64,000 bases of DNA from CAVVDY01 sp963819645 (GTDB taxonomy: Bacteria; Acidobacteriota; Terriglobia; Terriglobales; Acidobacteriaceae), in NCBI GenBank assembly GCA_963819645.1, contig CAWFWZ010000014.1:124001-188000 (forward strand), written 5' to 3'. The notes beneath the pieces are model-generated. The model made no database searches and had not been told where the DNA came from. It was given only the letters and a program-made list of their open reading frames with translations. Below, piece by piece: positions 18,419 to 27,415 of this stretch. Both the position numbers and the translations under genes were made by a program. How positions within the stretch are numbered: the stretch's first letter is position 1; every line of letters begins with the position of its first letter.

Positions 18419-20019
18419 TAGCTGCCCCCTTTGGAGTGCTTCAGGATTTCCAGTGCCGCCAGCCTGCCGGGCGCGCCCATGATGCCGCCGCCGGGATGCG
18501 TCGCCGAGCCGCACATCCAGAGGTTCTTGATCGGCGTCTTGTACTGCGCCCAGCCCGGCACCGGACGCAGGAAGAACAGTTGCTCCAGCGAAAGCTCGCC
18601 CTGGAAGATGTTGCCCTCCGTCAGTCCCCACTCGCGCTCCAAGTCGAGCGGCGTGACCACCTGCCGGCCGACGATGATGTTCTTCAGGTTGGGAGCATAC
18701 TGCGCGATGGTGTTGATCACGGTATCGCCAAAAGCCTCACGCTTCTCGTCCCACGTGCCTTCTTTCAGCTTGTAGGGAGCGTACTGAACGAAGCACGACA
18801 TCACGTGCTTGCCCGGCGGTGCAACCGACGGATCGGTCAGGCTGGGAATCACCATGTCGATATAAGGCCGCTTGGAGTAGTCGCCGTACTTAGCTTCGTC
18901 GTAAGCACGTTCCATGTAGTCGACGCTGGGTGAAATGGAAATCGCTCCGCGCAGATGATGACCTTCACCGGGAAGGCAGGTGAATTCGGGCAGCGCGTCA
19001 AGAGCGAGGTTCACCTTGCCGGATGAGCCGCGGTACTTGTAGCGCTTCACCTCGTCGCGAAAGTCTTCGCTCAGGTACTGCGGCTCGATGAACTTCAGGA
19101 ATGTCAGGTTGGGATCGACGCTGGAAGAGATAACGTCGGCGTAGTACTCGTCGCCGGAAGTGGTAGCGACTCCAACCGCCTTGTTGCCGCGAACCAGGAT
19201 CTGCGCGACGCCGACCTGCGTCTTGATCTCGACGCCAAGCTCGCGTGCCGAATCGGCGATGGCATTGGAGATGGCGCCGGTACCGCCGCGAGCGAATCCC
19301 CAGGCGCGAAACGCGCCGTCGATCTCTCCCATGTAGTGGTGCAACAACACGTAGGCGGTGCCGGGCGAGCGCACGCCGAGAAATGTGCCGATGATTCCGG
19401 AAGCCGACATCGTGGCCTTGAGCACATCGGTCTCGAACCACTGATCGAGGAAGTCGATGGCGCTCATGGTCATGAGCTGCACCTGGTTGTATTTGTCTTC
19501 GCCGCTCAGGCCCTGAAAGCGGCGGCCCAGGAACATCAGCTTCAGCAGCTCGCGCGGTGCGAGCTTGGTGGGGTCGGGCGGCACCATGCTGAGGATGGGC
19601 TTCACGAAACGGCACATCTGCAGCATGGCCTTGCCGAACTCTTCGTAAGCCTCGGCGTCGTACTTGGAGTGGCGCGCAATTTCGCGGCGCGTCTTGCCAT
19701 GATCGTTCACCCGCCACAGGTAGTCGCCATTGGGCATGGGCGTGAACGTGCCGTCGAGGGGAAGAATCTCCAGCCCGTGCTTCGGCAGGTTCAGGTCGCG
19801 GATAATCTCGGGCCGCAGTAGCGAGACGACGTAGGAACAAACAGAGAACTTGAAGCCCGGGAAAATCTCCTCGGTGCAGGCGGCGCCGCCAAGGACGTGG
19901 CGCCGCTCGAGGACCAGGACTTTTCGGCCCGCGCGCGCCAGATAGGCGGCGTTGACCAGCCCGTTGTGACCGCCTCCGATGATGATTGCGTCGTACTTCC
20001 TCGATCCGTTGGAGGACAT
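18418..20019 (-). CDS. PYROXD2/phytoene-desaturase-like FAD-dependent oxidoreductase (first gene of pair)
   Basis: 533 residues, intact. It starts with DAIIIGGGHNGLVNAAYLAR and VLERRHVLGGAACTEEIFPG, and ends with NLWMCGSATHPGGGIMGAPG. It is clearly a paralogue of the downstream gene (shared order of motifs, shared YMERAYDEAKYGDYSKRPY and APPGKHVMSCFVQYAPYKL blocks), which argues for an old tandem duplication. The two form an operon with overlapping stop and start codons. Family members in animals are mitochondrial; bacterial roles are not established. Confidence 0.86.
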   Translation of the reverse strand: MSSNGSRKYDAIIIGGGHNGLVNAAYLARAGRKVLVLERRHVLGGAACTEEIFPGFKFSVCSYVVSLLRPEIIRDLNLPKHGLEILPLDGTFTPMPNGDYLWRVNDHGKTRREIARHSKYDAEAYEEFGKAMLQMCRFVKPILSMVPPDPTKLAPRELLKLMFLGRRFQGLSGEDKYNQVQLMTMSAIDFLDQWFETDVLKATMSASGIIGTFLGVRSPGTAYVLLHHYMGEIDGAFRAWGFARGGTGAISNAIADSARELGVEIKTQVGVAQILVRGNKAVGVATTSGDEYYADVISSSVDPNLTFLKFIEPQYLSEDFRDEVKRYKYRGSSGKVNLALDALPEFTCLPGEGHHLRGAISISPSVDYMERAYDEAKYGDYSKRPYIDMVIPSLTDPSVAPPGKHVMSCFVQYAPYKLKEGTWDEKREAFGDTVINTIAQYAPNLKNIIVGRQVVTPLDLEREWGLTEGNIFQGELSLEQLFFLRPVPGWAQYKTPIKNLWMCGSATHPGGGIMGAPGRLAALEILKHSKGGS

Positions 20020-20595
20020 GGTTACCGTGGGAAGACCTCGTGCGAAGGGGACATTCTATATGAGCGGCGCGAAGTTATCCGTTGCCGTTTGCCTGTATTC
20101 CGAGGAAAGTTCGTGGTTATTAATTTGTTAACCATAACCAGTGATCCTCGCTGACAACCGACAACCGACCACTGACAACTTGTCGTGGTACCCCCCTCCC
20201 CCACCCTACCCGTAAAATCTTGATTCCATTCATCTGGCTGAAAACTTTCCCCGTAAAATCTTGAGCGCGTGAGAGTTATAGGCAAAATCTTCCAAAATAA
20301 AGACTTACGGAGATTTTCTTGCGGGTGGAGTGGCTGGACTGTTTGTGAGATTGCTAACAGCGGCGAAAGCCAGGAATGGCAATCAGCTGGCGTCACGGAG
20401 ACCTGATCGAAGCGAAATCAGTGCAGAGACACCAATCTCCTTCGTCCTCAAGGGTTGAGTGTACGAGACGGGGGTGGAGTTTACCAAGCGCGCTTGTCAC
20501 ACATGTGTGTGACAAGCCATGGGACGCTTCCGGCAAAGGTCGGCTGTAGGATGGTGAGTGTAATCGCCTGATATCGTCAACAACAGCAATCAGTG
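20020..20595. other. Non-coding spacer with AAAATCTT-type direct repeats and a half copy of the CTCATTG hairpin
   Basis: About 575 bp upstream of the flavoprotein pair. It holds tandem words (GACAACCGACAACCGACC near 20153), a C-rich run near 20190, and three copies of a short word: GTAAAATCTTGA at 20212 and 20253, and CAAAATCTTCC at 20283, in the same orientation. Near 20551-20570 the words GTGAGTGTAATCGCCTG resemble the right half of the hairpin repeat found at 20976. No gene is seen. Confidence 0.55.
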
Positions 20596-20967
20596 ATGCG
20601 AAGCCTCTTATTCTTTCTGGTCTTACCGGCCCTGGTGTTCGTCGGGTGCAACGATTGCACAAACGAAGCTCCCGCTGAGCATGCTTCGCCAGACGGTCAG
20701 TGGAAATACGTGAGCTTTGACAGAAATTGTGGTGCCACGACCGGAAGCAATCTTCAAATTGCAGTGCTGCCATCCTCGCAGTCCCTTCCGCGAGAGGCGG
20801 CCAACGCATTTATCGCTGACTCAAATCACGGAGCCACAACATTCGTCGCGCAACCGGAGTGGCTTGACTCACACACCCTTAGAATCACGTACTCCAGCAT
20901 GGCAAGAGTCTTCAAGAAAGAATCGCAGGTCGGGCCAATACGCATCGAGTACGTTGAAGAACGGTAG
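20596..20967 (+). CDS. Small putative lipoprotein
   Basis: 123 residues, intact. It has a hydrophobic leader ending in VFVGC with cysteine 18 as the likely lipid-modified residue. The mature part starts NDCTNEAP and contains SPDGQWKYVSFDRNCGATTG and LRITYSSMARVFKKE. The spacing of these blocks recalls a widespread small lipoprotein family (possibly DUF5412), but I cannot verify it. A GTG at 20593 directly before the ATG is an alternative start. It ends 8 nt before a copy of the repeated hairpin. Confidence 0.7.
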   Translation: MRSLLFFLVLPALVFVGCNDCTNEAPAEHASPDGQWKYVSFDRNCGATTGSNLQIAVLPSSQSLPREAANAFIADSNHGATTFVAQPEWLDSHTLRITYSSMARVFKKESQVGPIRIEYVEER

Positions 20968-20975
20968 CTGTTGTG

Positions 20976-21020
20976 AAATCCCCATATCACTCATTGAGGG
21001 ACAATGAGCGTAATCGCCTG
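20976..21020. repeat. CTCATTG hairpin repeat, copy 1
   Basis: Left arm ACTCATTG, loop AGGGA, right arm CAATGAGCG, flanked by AAATCCCCAT and TAATCGCCTG. It lies between the convergent stops of the lipoprotein gene (20967) and the propeller gene (21047). It is more diverged than the two copies at 22116 and 23676. Confidence 0.75.
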
Positions 21021-21046
21021 TTAGCGACAGGTTACTCTTGACCTGC

Positions 21047-22084
21047 TTATTTTAGGAGGTTTGGAGTGAGTATCTTCAGCGTCTTATCGGCACTATTAAT
21101 GAAGCTCATGCCGTCTAACGTGTTGCACATGGGAGTCCCGGCGATAGACCCCGTGTCCTGCTGAATCGCAAGTACGGCCCCGTTGGTGGTGTCAAACTCC
21201 GCATAATAGCGGCTATCTCTACACGAGTCGGCGTTTCGCTTGCACTCTAATTGCGAGAAGAGGCGTTCCCCTTCCATCCGGGTCCAAAGCAAGCTGAAGT
21301 CGGGTGGAACTTTGAGTGGGGATGACGAGATGACCTTTCCGTCGTCTGCCACGACCGTTATTGTCGCTGCGTTTTCAGCGATACCCGTTGCAATGTAGAC
21401 CTTATTGTCACTCATCGCCAAAAACGGAAATAAGTTCTCGTCGGGAGCGTCCTTGGACTTCTTATCATTACGCCTGTCCAAAGCAGTTCCTGAGAGGTCG
21501 ATGTTCTTGATCTCCACTCCATCGGCAGAATACAAAATAGCCTCCGGAGCTTGGTCAAGCGGGCCAGCGTTGAAGAGGAGAAAATTGCCCGAATCGAACA
21601 CTGCAATTCGGGGGAACTTGGCCTTACGGAGAGGGCGGCTGACGAGAGGTTTACCGTTAGCATCGAATCGGAACAGCGTCGGATGGCCGTCAACAAATGT
21701 AACGCCCTGCTGCTTGTACCGTTTCGCCCTAGCCGCCACGACGTAGGTTTCGCCATTCGGTCCAGGAGCCAGGGACTCTATCCATGTTTCTTCCGCCTGC
21801 AGCAGGTGCGCCGTGTCGATTCGGACAGAAACAGCTCCGTTCAGCCCGAACTTCACGATCTCATGTCGGGATTGAAGATATGTGGTGATTGTCTCGTCGG
21901 CCCCGCAACCGACCATGCTTGGCTGCCAGCCGGAATGCCCGAACATCTCCGCAGGAGCAGGAACGCTCGAAATAGGCACCAATCTCGCTTGAGCGAAACC
22001 TTCAGCGGGGAGACCTAGCAATACGAAAAGACCTATCCACTTGAACGCACGGTGGACCGCAATGATTGTCGCTACCCACATCAT
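21047..22084 (-). CDS. Exported protein of unknown function, probably a six-bladed-type beta-propeller
   Basis: 345 residues, intact. Starts with MMWVATIIAVHRAFKWIG and a hydrophobic leader ending GLPAEGFAQ, a likely Sec signal with cleavage near AQA. The mature part shows repeated short strand patterns typical of 6-bladed TolB/NHL-like propellers: GPNGETYVVAARAK, LFRFDANGKPLVSR, NFLLFNAGPLDQAPE, DNKVYIATGIAENAA. Two cysteines pair in CKRNADSCRD. I do not recognise a named family. The start at 22084 is chosen because the longer frame reads repeat sequence. Confidence 0.68.
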   Translation of the reverse strand: MMWVATIIAVHRAFKWIGLFVLLGLPAEGFAQARLVPISSVPAPAEMFGHSGWQPSMVGCGADETITTYLQSRHEIVKFGLNGAVSVRIDTAHLLQAEETWIESLAPGPNGETYVVAARAKRYKQQGVTFVDGHPTLFRFDANGKPLVSRPLRKAKFPRIAVFDSGNFLLFNAGPLDQAPEAILYSADGVEIKNIDLSGTALDRRNDKKSKDAPDENLFPFLAMSDNKVYIATGIAENAATITVVADDGKVISSSPLKVPPDFSLLWTRMEGERLFSQLECKRNADSCRDSRYYAEFDTTNGAVLAIQQDTGSIAGTPMCNTLDGMSFINSADKTLKILTPNLLK

Positions 22085-22115
22085 GCCAGAGCATTGTAGC
22101 GCGCTAACTGGCGAT

Positions 22116-22164
22116 AAATCCCCATAGCACTCATTGACGCTGGAACAATGAGCGCTATCGCCTG
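22116..22164. repeat. CTCATTG hairpin repeat, copy 2
   Basis: Bases 22122-22164 are identical over 43 nt to 23683-23725. The stem is ATAGC-A-CTCATTG against CAATGAG-C-GCTAT with one mismatch; the loop is ACGCTGGAA. It lies 77 nt after the stop of the minus-strand PQQ-repeat gene. Confidence 0.85.
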
Positions 22165-22241
22165 ACAACCTCAACAACACTGGCAGATGGTTGCTGCAGC
22201 CAGGGTGAGTTGCCATTCCCATCAAATCGACTCTTTCTAAA

Positions 22242-23441
22242 TCACTGGTTCGGCAAGCCGAAGGCGTAGACATCTCCAGCGAACACCATGCCATTAACCA
22301 CGAGTGGGCTATTGTCAAAGATCCATTCCGGATCGTTGTACTGCCACACGGTCGCACCTGTGTTGGCGTCCAAGGCGTATAGGCCGTTCTGGTCCTGATG
22401 CTGTTCGTCGAAAGGGAGCTGGCAATACACCAGGCCATTCGCGATCACCGGCTCGAAATTCCAACCCGCGCCTCCGTTGGCAATGAAGTGATCCCACACG
22501 ACCGTTCCCGTCCTGCCATTCAGGGCATACAGGTGATTCGGACCTCCGAAGTACACCACTCCCCTGGAGACCGCCACTGTCGTGGGGTTGCCGAGCAGCT
22601 TTCCAAACTTCCACAGCTGCGCTCCGGTGCGAGCATCCAGCGCATAAATGTAGTCGTCCTGGGATGCAACGTACACCACGCCGTTAGCCACGGCTGGGGA
22701 GTTCATTACGTAATTACCTGTCGTGAACGTCCACAGAAGTGTTCCGGTCTCGGCGTCGAGAGCATAGACATTATGGTCTGGCACGCCGACGTAAACTACG
22801 CCGTTCGCGACCGTTGCTGCAGCGTAGATAGAAGTCCCTATCAGGTACTTCCACTTTAATGTTCCCGTGCCGGCATTCACCGCATGAAGATAGTGATCAT
22901 ACGACCCGACGTAGACCACACCGTTGGCTACCGTCGGCGGCGCAAAGATCTGCGCTCCGGTCCAGTAGTTCCAAAGCAGGTGACCTGTAGTGGCGTCCAA
23001 GGCGGCCAGGTTACCGCTGGAAGTTCCGGCGTACACCGTTCCGTTGGACACGGCCGGGGCACCGTAAACGTCGTTGCCCACGATGGTGCCCCAAAGTTGT
23101 TGGCCGGTGCTTGCATTAAACGCGAATACGTAGCCCTGGGGCCCGGGCCTGCCTATGTACAGCACGCCGTTAGCCTCAGTCGGAGTCGTTTGGTAACCAA
23201 CCCCGATGTAAGCGTGCCACTTCAGAACGAGGTTTCCCACGGTTGTCGTGTTCAGAACAGACTCGTAGGGGTTACACCCAGTGTGGGCGGCATCGAAGCG
23301 AAACTGAGGCCAGTTCGCGGACAGCGTGGGAGGGGTGAGTACCGTAGCGCCACAAGGAATTTGCGCGATGACTCTAGGCACGCAGGTAACGAATGAAATA
23401 AGGACAATCAAGCTTGAATAAAGGATGCTCTTCATTTTCAT
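22242..23441 (-). CDS. Exported PQQ-type beta-propeller repeat protein (BamB-like fold)
   Basis: 399 residues, intact. A signal peptide (YSSLIVLISFVTCVPRVIAQ) precedes a chain of about eight PQQ-repeat blades. The repeating unit reads like VANGVVYVGS..., LYALDA.TG.LLW, seen at AFNASTGQQLW, ALDATTGHLLW, AVNAGTGTLKW, ALDAETGTLLW, ALDARTGAQLW, ALNGRTGTVVW and ALDANTGATVW. The start at 23441 has GGAGG 5-6 nt upstream. No catalytic quinoprotein residues are recognisable, so a binding/scaffold role is more likely than PQQ-dehydrogenase activity. A longer N-terminal frame to 23657 is not supported. Confidence 0.82.
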   Translation of the reverse strand: MKMKSILYSSLIVLISFVTCVPRVIAQIPCGATVLTPPTLSANWPQFRFDAAHTGCNPYESVLNTTTVGNLVLKWHAYIGVGYQTTPTEANGVLYIGRPGPQGYVFAFNASTGQQLWGTIVGNDVYGAPAVSNGTVYAGTSSGNLAALDATTGHLLWNYWTGAQIFAPPTVANGVVYVGSYDHYLHAVNAGTGTLKWKYLIGTSIYAAATVANGVVYVGVPDHNVYALDAETGTLLWTFTTGNYVMNSPAVANGVVYVASQDDYIYALDARTGAQLWKFGKLLGNPTTVAVSRGVVYFGGPNHLYALNGRTGTVVWDHFIANGGAGWNFEPVIANGLVYCQLPFDEQHQDQNGLYALDANTGATVWQYNDPEWIFDNSPLVVNGMVFAGDVYAFGLPNQ

Positions 23442-23675
23442 GCAATTCCTCCCGCTGGCGGACGCTTCGGCACATCGAAACTGCGCAACGAAGAGTATCG
23501 TGACAAGCAAACCGAGCAGCAAGTCAAAACCTGTTAACTTAGCAGAATTGTTGCTGATTAGGACAGTCCGCGATAGGAACGAATTGGAACCCCGGGGTGC
23601 GTATTCAATCCGTGGTTTGGGACCAGTCCTATCTTCGCTCCTCCCCACTCCCCACATCAGTCCACTGATTTACGT

Positions 23676-23725
23676 AACATCGCCATAGCACTCATTGACG
23701 CTGGAACAATGAGCGCTATCGCCTG
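23676..23725. repeat. CTCATTG hairpin repeat, copy 3
   Basis: Identical to copy 2 over 43 nt (23683-23725). It lies 62 nt after the stop of the minus-strand kinase-TPR gene and before the start of the PQQ-repeat gene, again in the same orientation. Confidence 0.85.
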
Positions 23726-23787
23726 GTGTCGACAATTGACCGCTCTGCTTTGGTAGCGAACCTAATGGTGGCCGGCTGTATAGCGGG

Positions 23788-26700
23788 CTACTGCAGCTTC
23801 GAGTACTCGGCTTTGGCTTGTTTGTAGATGAGGATGTCGGGGTCGGCATCTTTCCACAGCGTAAGGAAGTCTCTGTAGGCATTCAGCGCGCTAGTACGAG
23901 CGAGGTCGGCATCGGCGCCCTGCGAGGTCTTCGCCTGCAAAGCGTTGGCGCGAGCTACGCCCAGCTTCGCCAACGCCCCTGTCCAGCAGTTCCAGACGAT
24001 ACCGCTGTGGTCGAGTATCTTCTGGAACTCGGCCGCAGCGGCCGTGCCGTTCCCCAAGGCGAGATAGGCCTGCCCGCGAATGTAGGTGGGATAGAGGCAG
24101 GATAGGTTGGTCAGGAAGCCGATCTGGCCATACTCAATGGGGGGTAACGCACTCTGTAGATTGTTGATTGCCGCCGCCGGGTTCTTGCGGTTCAGCGCCA
24201 GTTGCGCGTTTATAGCGGGCAGCCAAAGCAGTTGCATCTGCGTATCGAGCGGGTACTGTTTGTTCATATCCTGCGCCAACGATTGTGCTCGCGCGTCGTC
24301 GCCAGTCATGGCATATGCCAGCGCAGCTTGAACTGCAACGCCCTGACTGGCTGGAACCAGCTTCAATCCTGCAGCCGCTGCTTGCCGCGCTTCCGCGAAG
24401 TTGCCGAAGGCAGCCTCGCGCAGGGCAGCATTCTCCCACCAGATTGCGGCGGTCTCTTTGCTGTCAGCCCGTATCGCAGAATCAACCGCTCGCCTGGTCA
24501 GTTCCCGTGCCTTACCCAGATGACCGGCATATGCTTCGGCATCGGAGAACAGCGAAAGCCCGAGATTCTCAACCCCGGGGTTGCTCGCAAACCACTGCTG
24601 CTGTTCCGCTATTGTCGATGAGTCCGATGCCAGGGAGGCAACGGCGTATAGCTGCGAGTGCAGTATGTAGTCGTCCAGCTTTCGTGTCTGCGCCTCCTGA
24701 ATCACCTGTTGAGCTTCGTCGAAGCGCTGCAAGGCAAGCAAGTCGTTGCCGAGGTTCACGTAGGGCACGACACTGGCCTGCTCGCCGAGCTGCTGGTCCT
24801 GGCGCGTCGTTTCGGCGGCCTTGTCGTATTGGCCCTGGCTAGCGTAAATGAGTCCCAGTGCGCTGTACGCGGCAGGATCTCGGGGATAGGTGTCCATCAT
24901 CTCCTGATAGGCTTGAGCTCCCTTATCCAGTTGTCCGGTTACGTTGGAATAATAGTCGGCGGCGATGAGCAGCTTCTCCCGCTCGCTGGCGTGCTCGCGC
25001 AGTTCGAAGGCTTTGGCGAAGTATTCGCGAGCCCGTCCCAGCTCTCCCAGGTGAAGGTACGCAAAGCCCATGATTCCATACGCCATCGCGAAGTTTGGAT
25101 CGAGTTGAATGGCCCGCTGAGCGTATGGTAGTGACGCCTGGTCGTCGTTTTCGTTGTGCGCCTTTCTGGCTGCACTGTAGGCTTGCAGAGCTTCGAGCGA
25201 CGAGGTGGTCGCTTCCGGCAGCGGCACGTCGAACTTCTGGACTGTTGCGAGCGACTCGCCCAACCTCCCGCGCAGCTTCGCCGCAGCCTCGCCCACCGCA
25301 TTCAGCACCTTTTCCTTGCCATCAGCCGTCACCTGCTCCTGCGCCAGCGGCTCGCCGCTCTGGCAATTCACCGCCTTGACGCCCAGCACGTACTCGTTGC
25401 CGAGGGCGGCAATCGAACCGGCAATGTAGGCCTTACTGTTGGAACGCTGGCAAAGCTCCCGCGCGACGTCCGGCGTCAGCTTTGTATTGGGCGGGCGGGT
25501 CATCAGCTTCAAGGTCGCCGACACTTTGTTGTCGGAGAGCACGTTGAGGAATGGAGACTGGTTGAGTGCAACCGTGAGCGCGGTCTTTAGGGTGTCGTCG
25601 AAGACCGCATCGCCGGTGCTGTTGGCAAAGTCTGCGATGACGATGGTGTCCTTCTCGGTCAGCCGCGGAGTTTGATGCGCGCGATAGTAGAGGAATCCCG
25701 CCACCGCAGCCACCGCAGCCACCGTCACCAAAACGGCAGCCGAGCCGATCATCATCCATCGTTTTTTCGGAGCGCCGGAAGTGATTCCGCTGGGCGGCGC
25801 TTCCGTCACTGCCCGCATCGCACTCGTGCTCGCCGCCGATTCTGCACTCGAACTGGCTGCCGGTGCGACGCCCGAAGCCGGCGCCGCCATCTCCGAACTA
25901 GGAGCGGCAGGCGCCGGTGCAACTGGAGTTGGCGGCGGTGGCTCCGGCTGCGCTGTTGCCGATGCGCTCGAACCCGTTCGTGCATAGCGTCCGCTTTCGG
26001 TATCGCGCTTCAGCCGCTGCAGTTCAGCTCGCATGTCAGAGGCATGCTGGTAGCGAAGGTTGCGGTCTTTCTCCAGCGCTCGGCGAAGCACGCCCTCCAG
26101 CTCAGGAGAAGCTTCCGGGTTCAACTGTGAGGCTGGCCGAGGTTCGTCGCGGAGAATGGCGCTGATGATCTCGCCCGAACTGGAGCCATTGAACGGCATC
26201 CTACCGGTTGCTATCTCGTACAGCACCGCGCCGAACGAGAACAGGTCGGTACGCGCATCCAGATCCTTGGCTTTGACCTGCTCCGGCGACATGTATGCCA
26301 CCGTGCCTAACATTGCGCCGGGGCTGGTCAGGTGCTGCCCGTCATACGATGCCAGCTCGGTTGCCGTCTCGCCGCTTCGGCCTGCGGCTTTGATAATCAC
26401 CTTTGCCAGACCGAAATCGAGAATCTTGGCATGGCCGCGCTCGGTAACGAAAATGTTGGCTGGCTTAATGTCTCGGTGAATGATGCCCTTGCTATGCGCC
26501 GCGTCGAGCGCGTCGGCGATCTCCGTGCCCAGGTCCAAAATCAGTTCGATTTCCAGTGGCTGGCCCATGATGCGGTGCTTCAGGGTCACGCCATCAAGGA
26601 ACTCCATCACAATGAAGGATTGGCCTTCGTAGTTGCCGATTTCGTGGATGGTGCAGATGTTGGGATGGTTTAGTGCCGAGGCAGCACGCGCCTCGCGGCG

Positions 26701-26862
26701 GAAGCGCTCCAGCACATGCGGGTCTTGCGCCACATCATCGGGCAGGAACTTCAGCGCAACGAATCGGCCAAGGTCGGTGTCCTCGGCCTTATAGACAACG
26801 CCCATACCACCACCGCCGAGCTTCGCCAGGATACGGTAATGCGATATGGATTGGCCGATCAC
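23788..26862 (-). CDS. Ser/Thr protein kinase with C-terminal TPR domain
   Basis: 1024 residues, intact. The N-terminal Hanks-type kinase has LGGGGMGVVYKAED, lysine 38, HRDIKPANIF, DFGLAKV and GTVAYMSPEQVKAKDLDART. A Pro/Ala-rich linker (about residues 290-360) leads to one membrane helix (WMMIGSAAVLVTVAAVAAVAG). The rest begins TIVIADFANSTGDAVFDDTL, a module common in such kinases, and then carries TPR-like helices such as AMAYGIMGFAYLHLGELGRA and DPAAYSALGLIYASQGQYDK. The outer domain probably senses or recruits proteins. Kinase blocks closely match the 2759-5469 protein, so the two are paralogues with different outer domains. Confidence 0.9.
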   Translation of the reverse strand: MIGQSISHYRILAKLGGGGMGVVYKAEDTDLGRFVALKFLPDDVAQDPHVLERFRREARAASALNHPNICTIHEIGNYEGQSFIVMEFLDGVTLKHRIMGQPLEIELILDLGTEIADALDAAHSKGIIHRDIKPANIFVTERGHAKILDFGLAKVIIKAAGRSGETATELASYDGQHLTSPGAMLGTVAYMSPEQVKAKDLDARTDLFSFGAVLYEIATGRMPFNGSSSGEIISAILRDEPRPASQLNPEASPELEGVLRRALEKDRNLRYQHASDMRAELQRLKRDTESGRYARTGSSASATAQPEPPPPTPVAPAPAAPSSEMAAPASGVAPAASSSAESAASTSAMRAVTEAPPSGITSGAPKKRWMMIGSAAVLVTVAAVAAVAGFLYYRAHQTPRLTEKDTIVIADFANSTGDAVFDDTLKTALTVALNQSPFLNVLSDNKVSATLKLMTRPPNTKLTPDVARELCQRSNSKAYIAGSIAALGNEYVLGVKAVNCQSGEPLAQEQVTADGKEKVLNAVGEAAAKLRGRLGESLATVQKFDVPLPEATTSSLEALQAYSAARKAHNENDDQASLPYAQRAIQLDPNFAMAYGIMGFAYLHLGELGRAREYFAKAFELREHASEREKLLIAADYYSNVTGQLDKGAQAYQEMMDTYPRDPAAYSALGLIYASQGQYDKAAETTRQDQQLGEQASVVPYVNLGNDLLALQRFDEAQQVIQEAQTRKLDDYILHSQLYAVASLASDSSTIAEQQQWFASNPGVENLGLSLFSDAEAYAGHLGKARELTRRAVDSAIRADSKETAAIWWENAALREAAFGNFAEARQAAAAGLKLVPASQGVAVQAALAYAMTGDDARAQSLAQDMNKQYPLDTQMQLLWLPAINAQLALNRKNPAAAINNLQSALPPIEYGQIGFLTNLSCLYPTYIRGQAYLALGNGTAAAAEFQKILDHSGIVWNCWTGALAKLGVARANALQAKTSQGADADLARTSALNAYRDFLTLWKDADPDILIYKQAKAEYSKLQ

Positions 26863-27415
26863 TGGAGCAGAATCCTACGTTCGAGAAACGGGCAAGTCAA
26901 CGAAACAGGGGAAGTTGGCGGTGGCTCAAGAGGATTGTTGGCGCAAAATCGCCATAGCGCAAGTTACAGTCCGAAGGGCGCGATGATTTGAGCCTGGCTC
27001 GTTAGAGCCGGGTGTGTGCTTGCGCACCCGGTCGCGCTCAATCTTCTCCGCCGCTGCCGCGGCTGGGAATTGTGAAACACGCGCTCCCGCCGCTGACGCA
27101 GCGGGCTCACACCGTCCCGTCCTGCGGGCTGTGTCAATAGCGCAGTCGATTCTGGGAACAGCACGACGGTATAGGGTTCGACCTTCCTCGGTCCCACTCA
27201 ATCCAAACGATGGTTTGGATGGGGCAGCCAGCCAATTCCCCAGCCTCCAACGAAATCAGTCATGATTTGTAGAGATACTTTACGTTGACGGTCGTGCCTG
27301 ATTGCGAGGCCCCTTGTTTGTCAGACTTGAGCCGTGGCCCAGTTTTGAAAGTCATTGCGCGGAGTGCCCGCCAAGTGCATACTTGCGCCCTGCCTGAATG
27401 CAAGGGGAAATCCCA
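26863..27415. other. Non-coding spacer with palindromes
   Basis: About 550 bp between the kinase-TPR gene and the PEP-CTERM gene. Near 26946 the words AAATCGCCATAGC match the left half of the CTCATTG hairpin. Further hairpins are CCGGGTG/CACCCGG near 27008 and ATCCAAAC-GATG-GTTTGGAT at 27201-27220. No gene is apparent. Confidence 0.5.

Noticed and set aside
16811..18631. 606-residue version of the second flavoprotein
   Set aside because: The first 71 residues read the upstream gene in another frame; the TAGTG overlap gives a better start.
19336..19821. Plus-strand open frame of 161 codons opposite the flavoprotein gene
   Set aside because: It is the antisense of conserved FAD-protein blocks with no start context and no homology signals.
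20976..23725. True integron cassette array
   Set aside because: No integrase, poor match to attC core words, genes up to 3 kb and at least one gene on the opposite strand. Kept only as a loose analogy in the findings.
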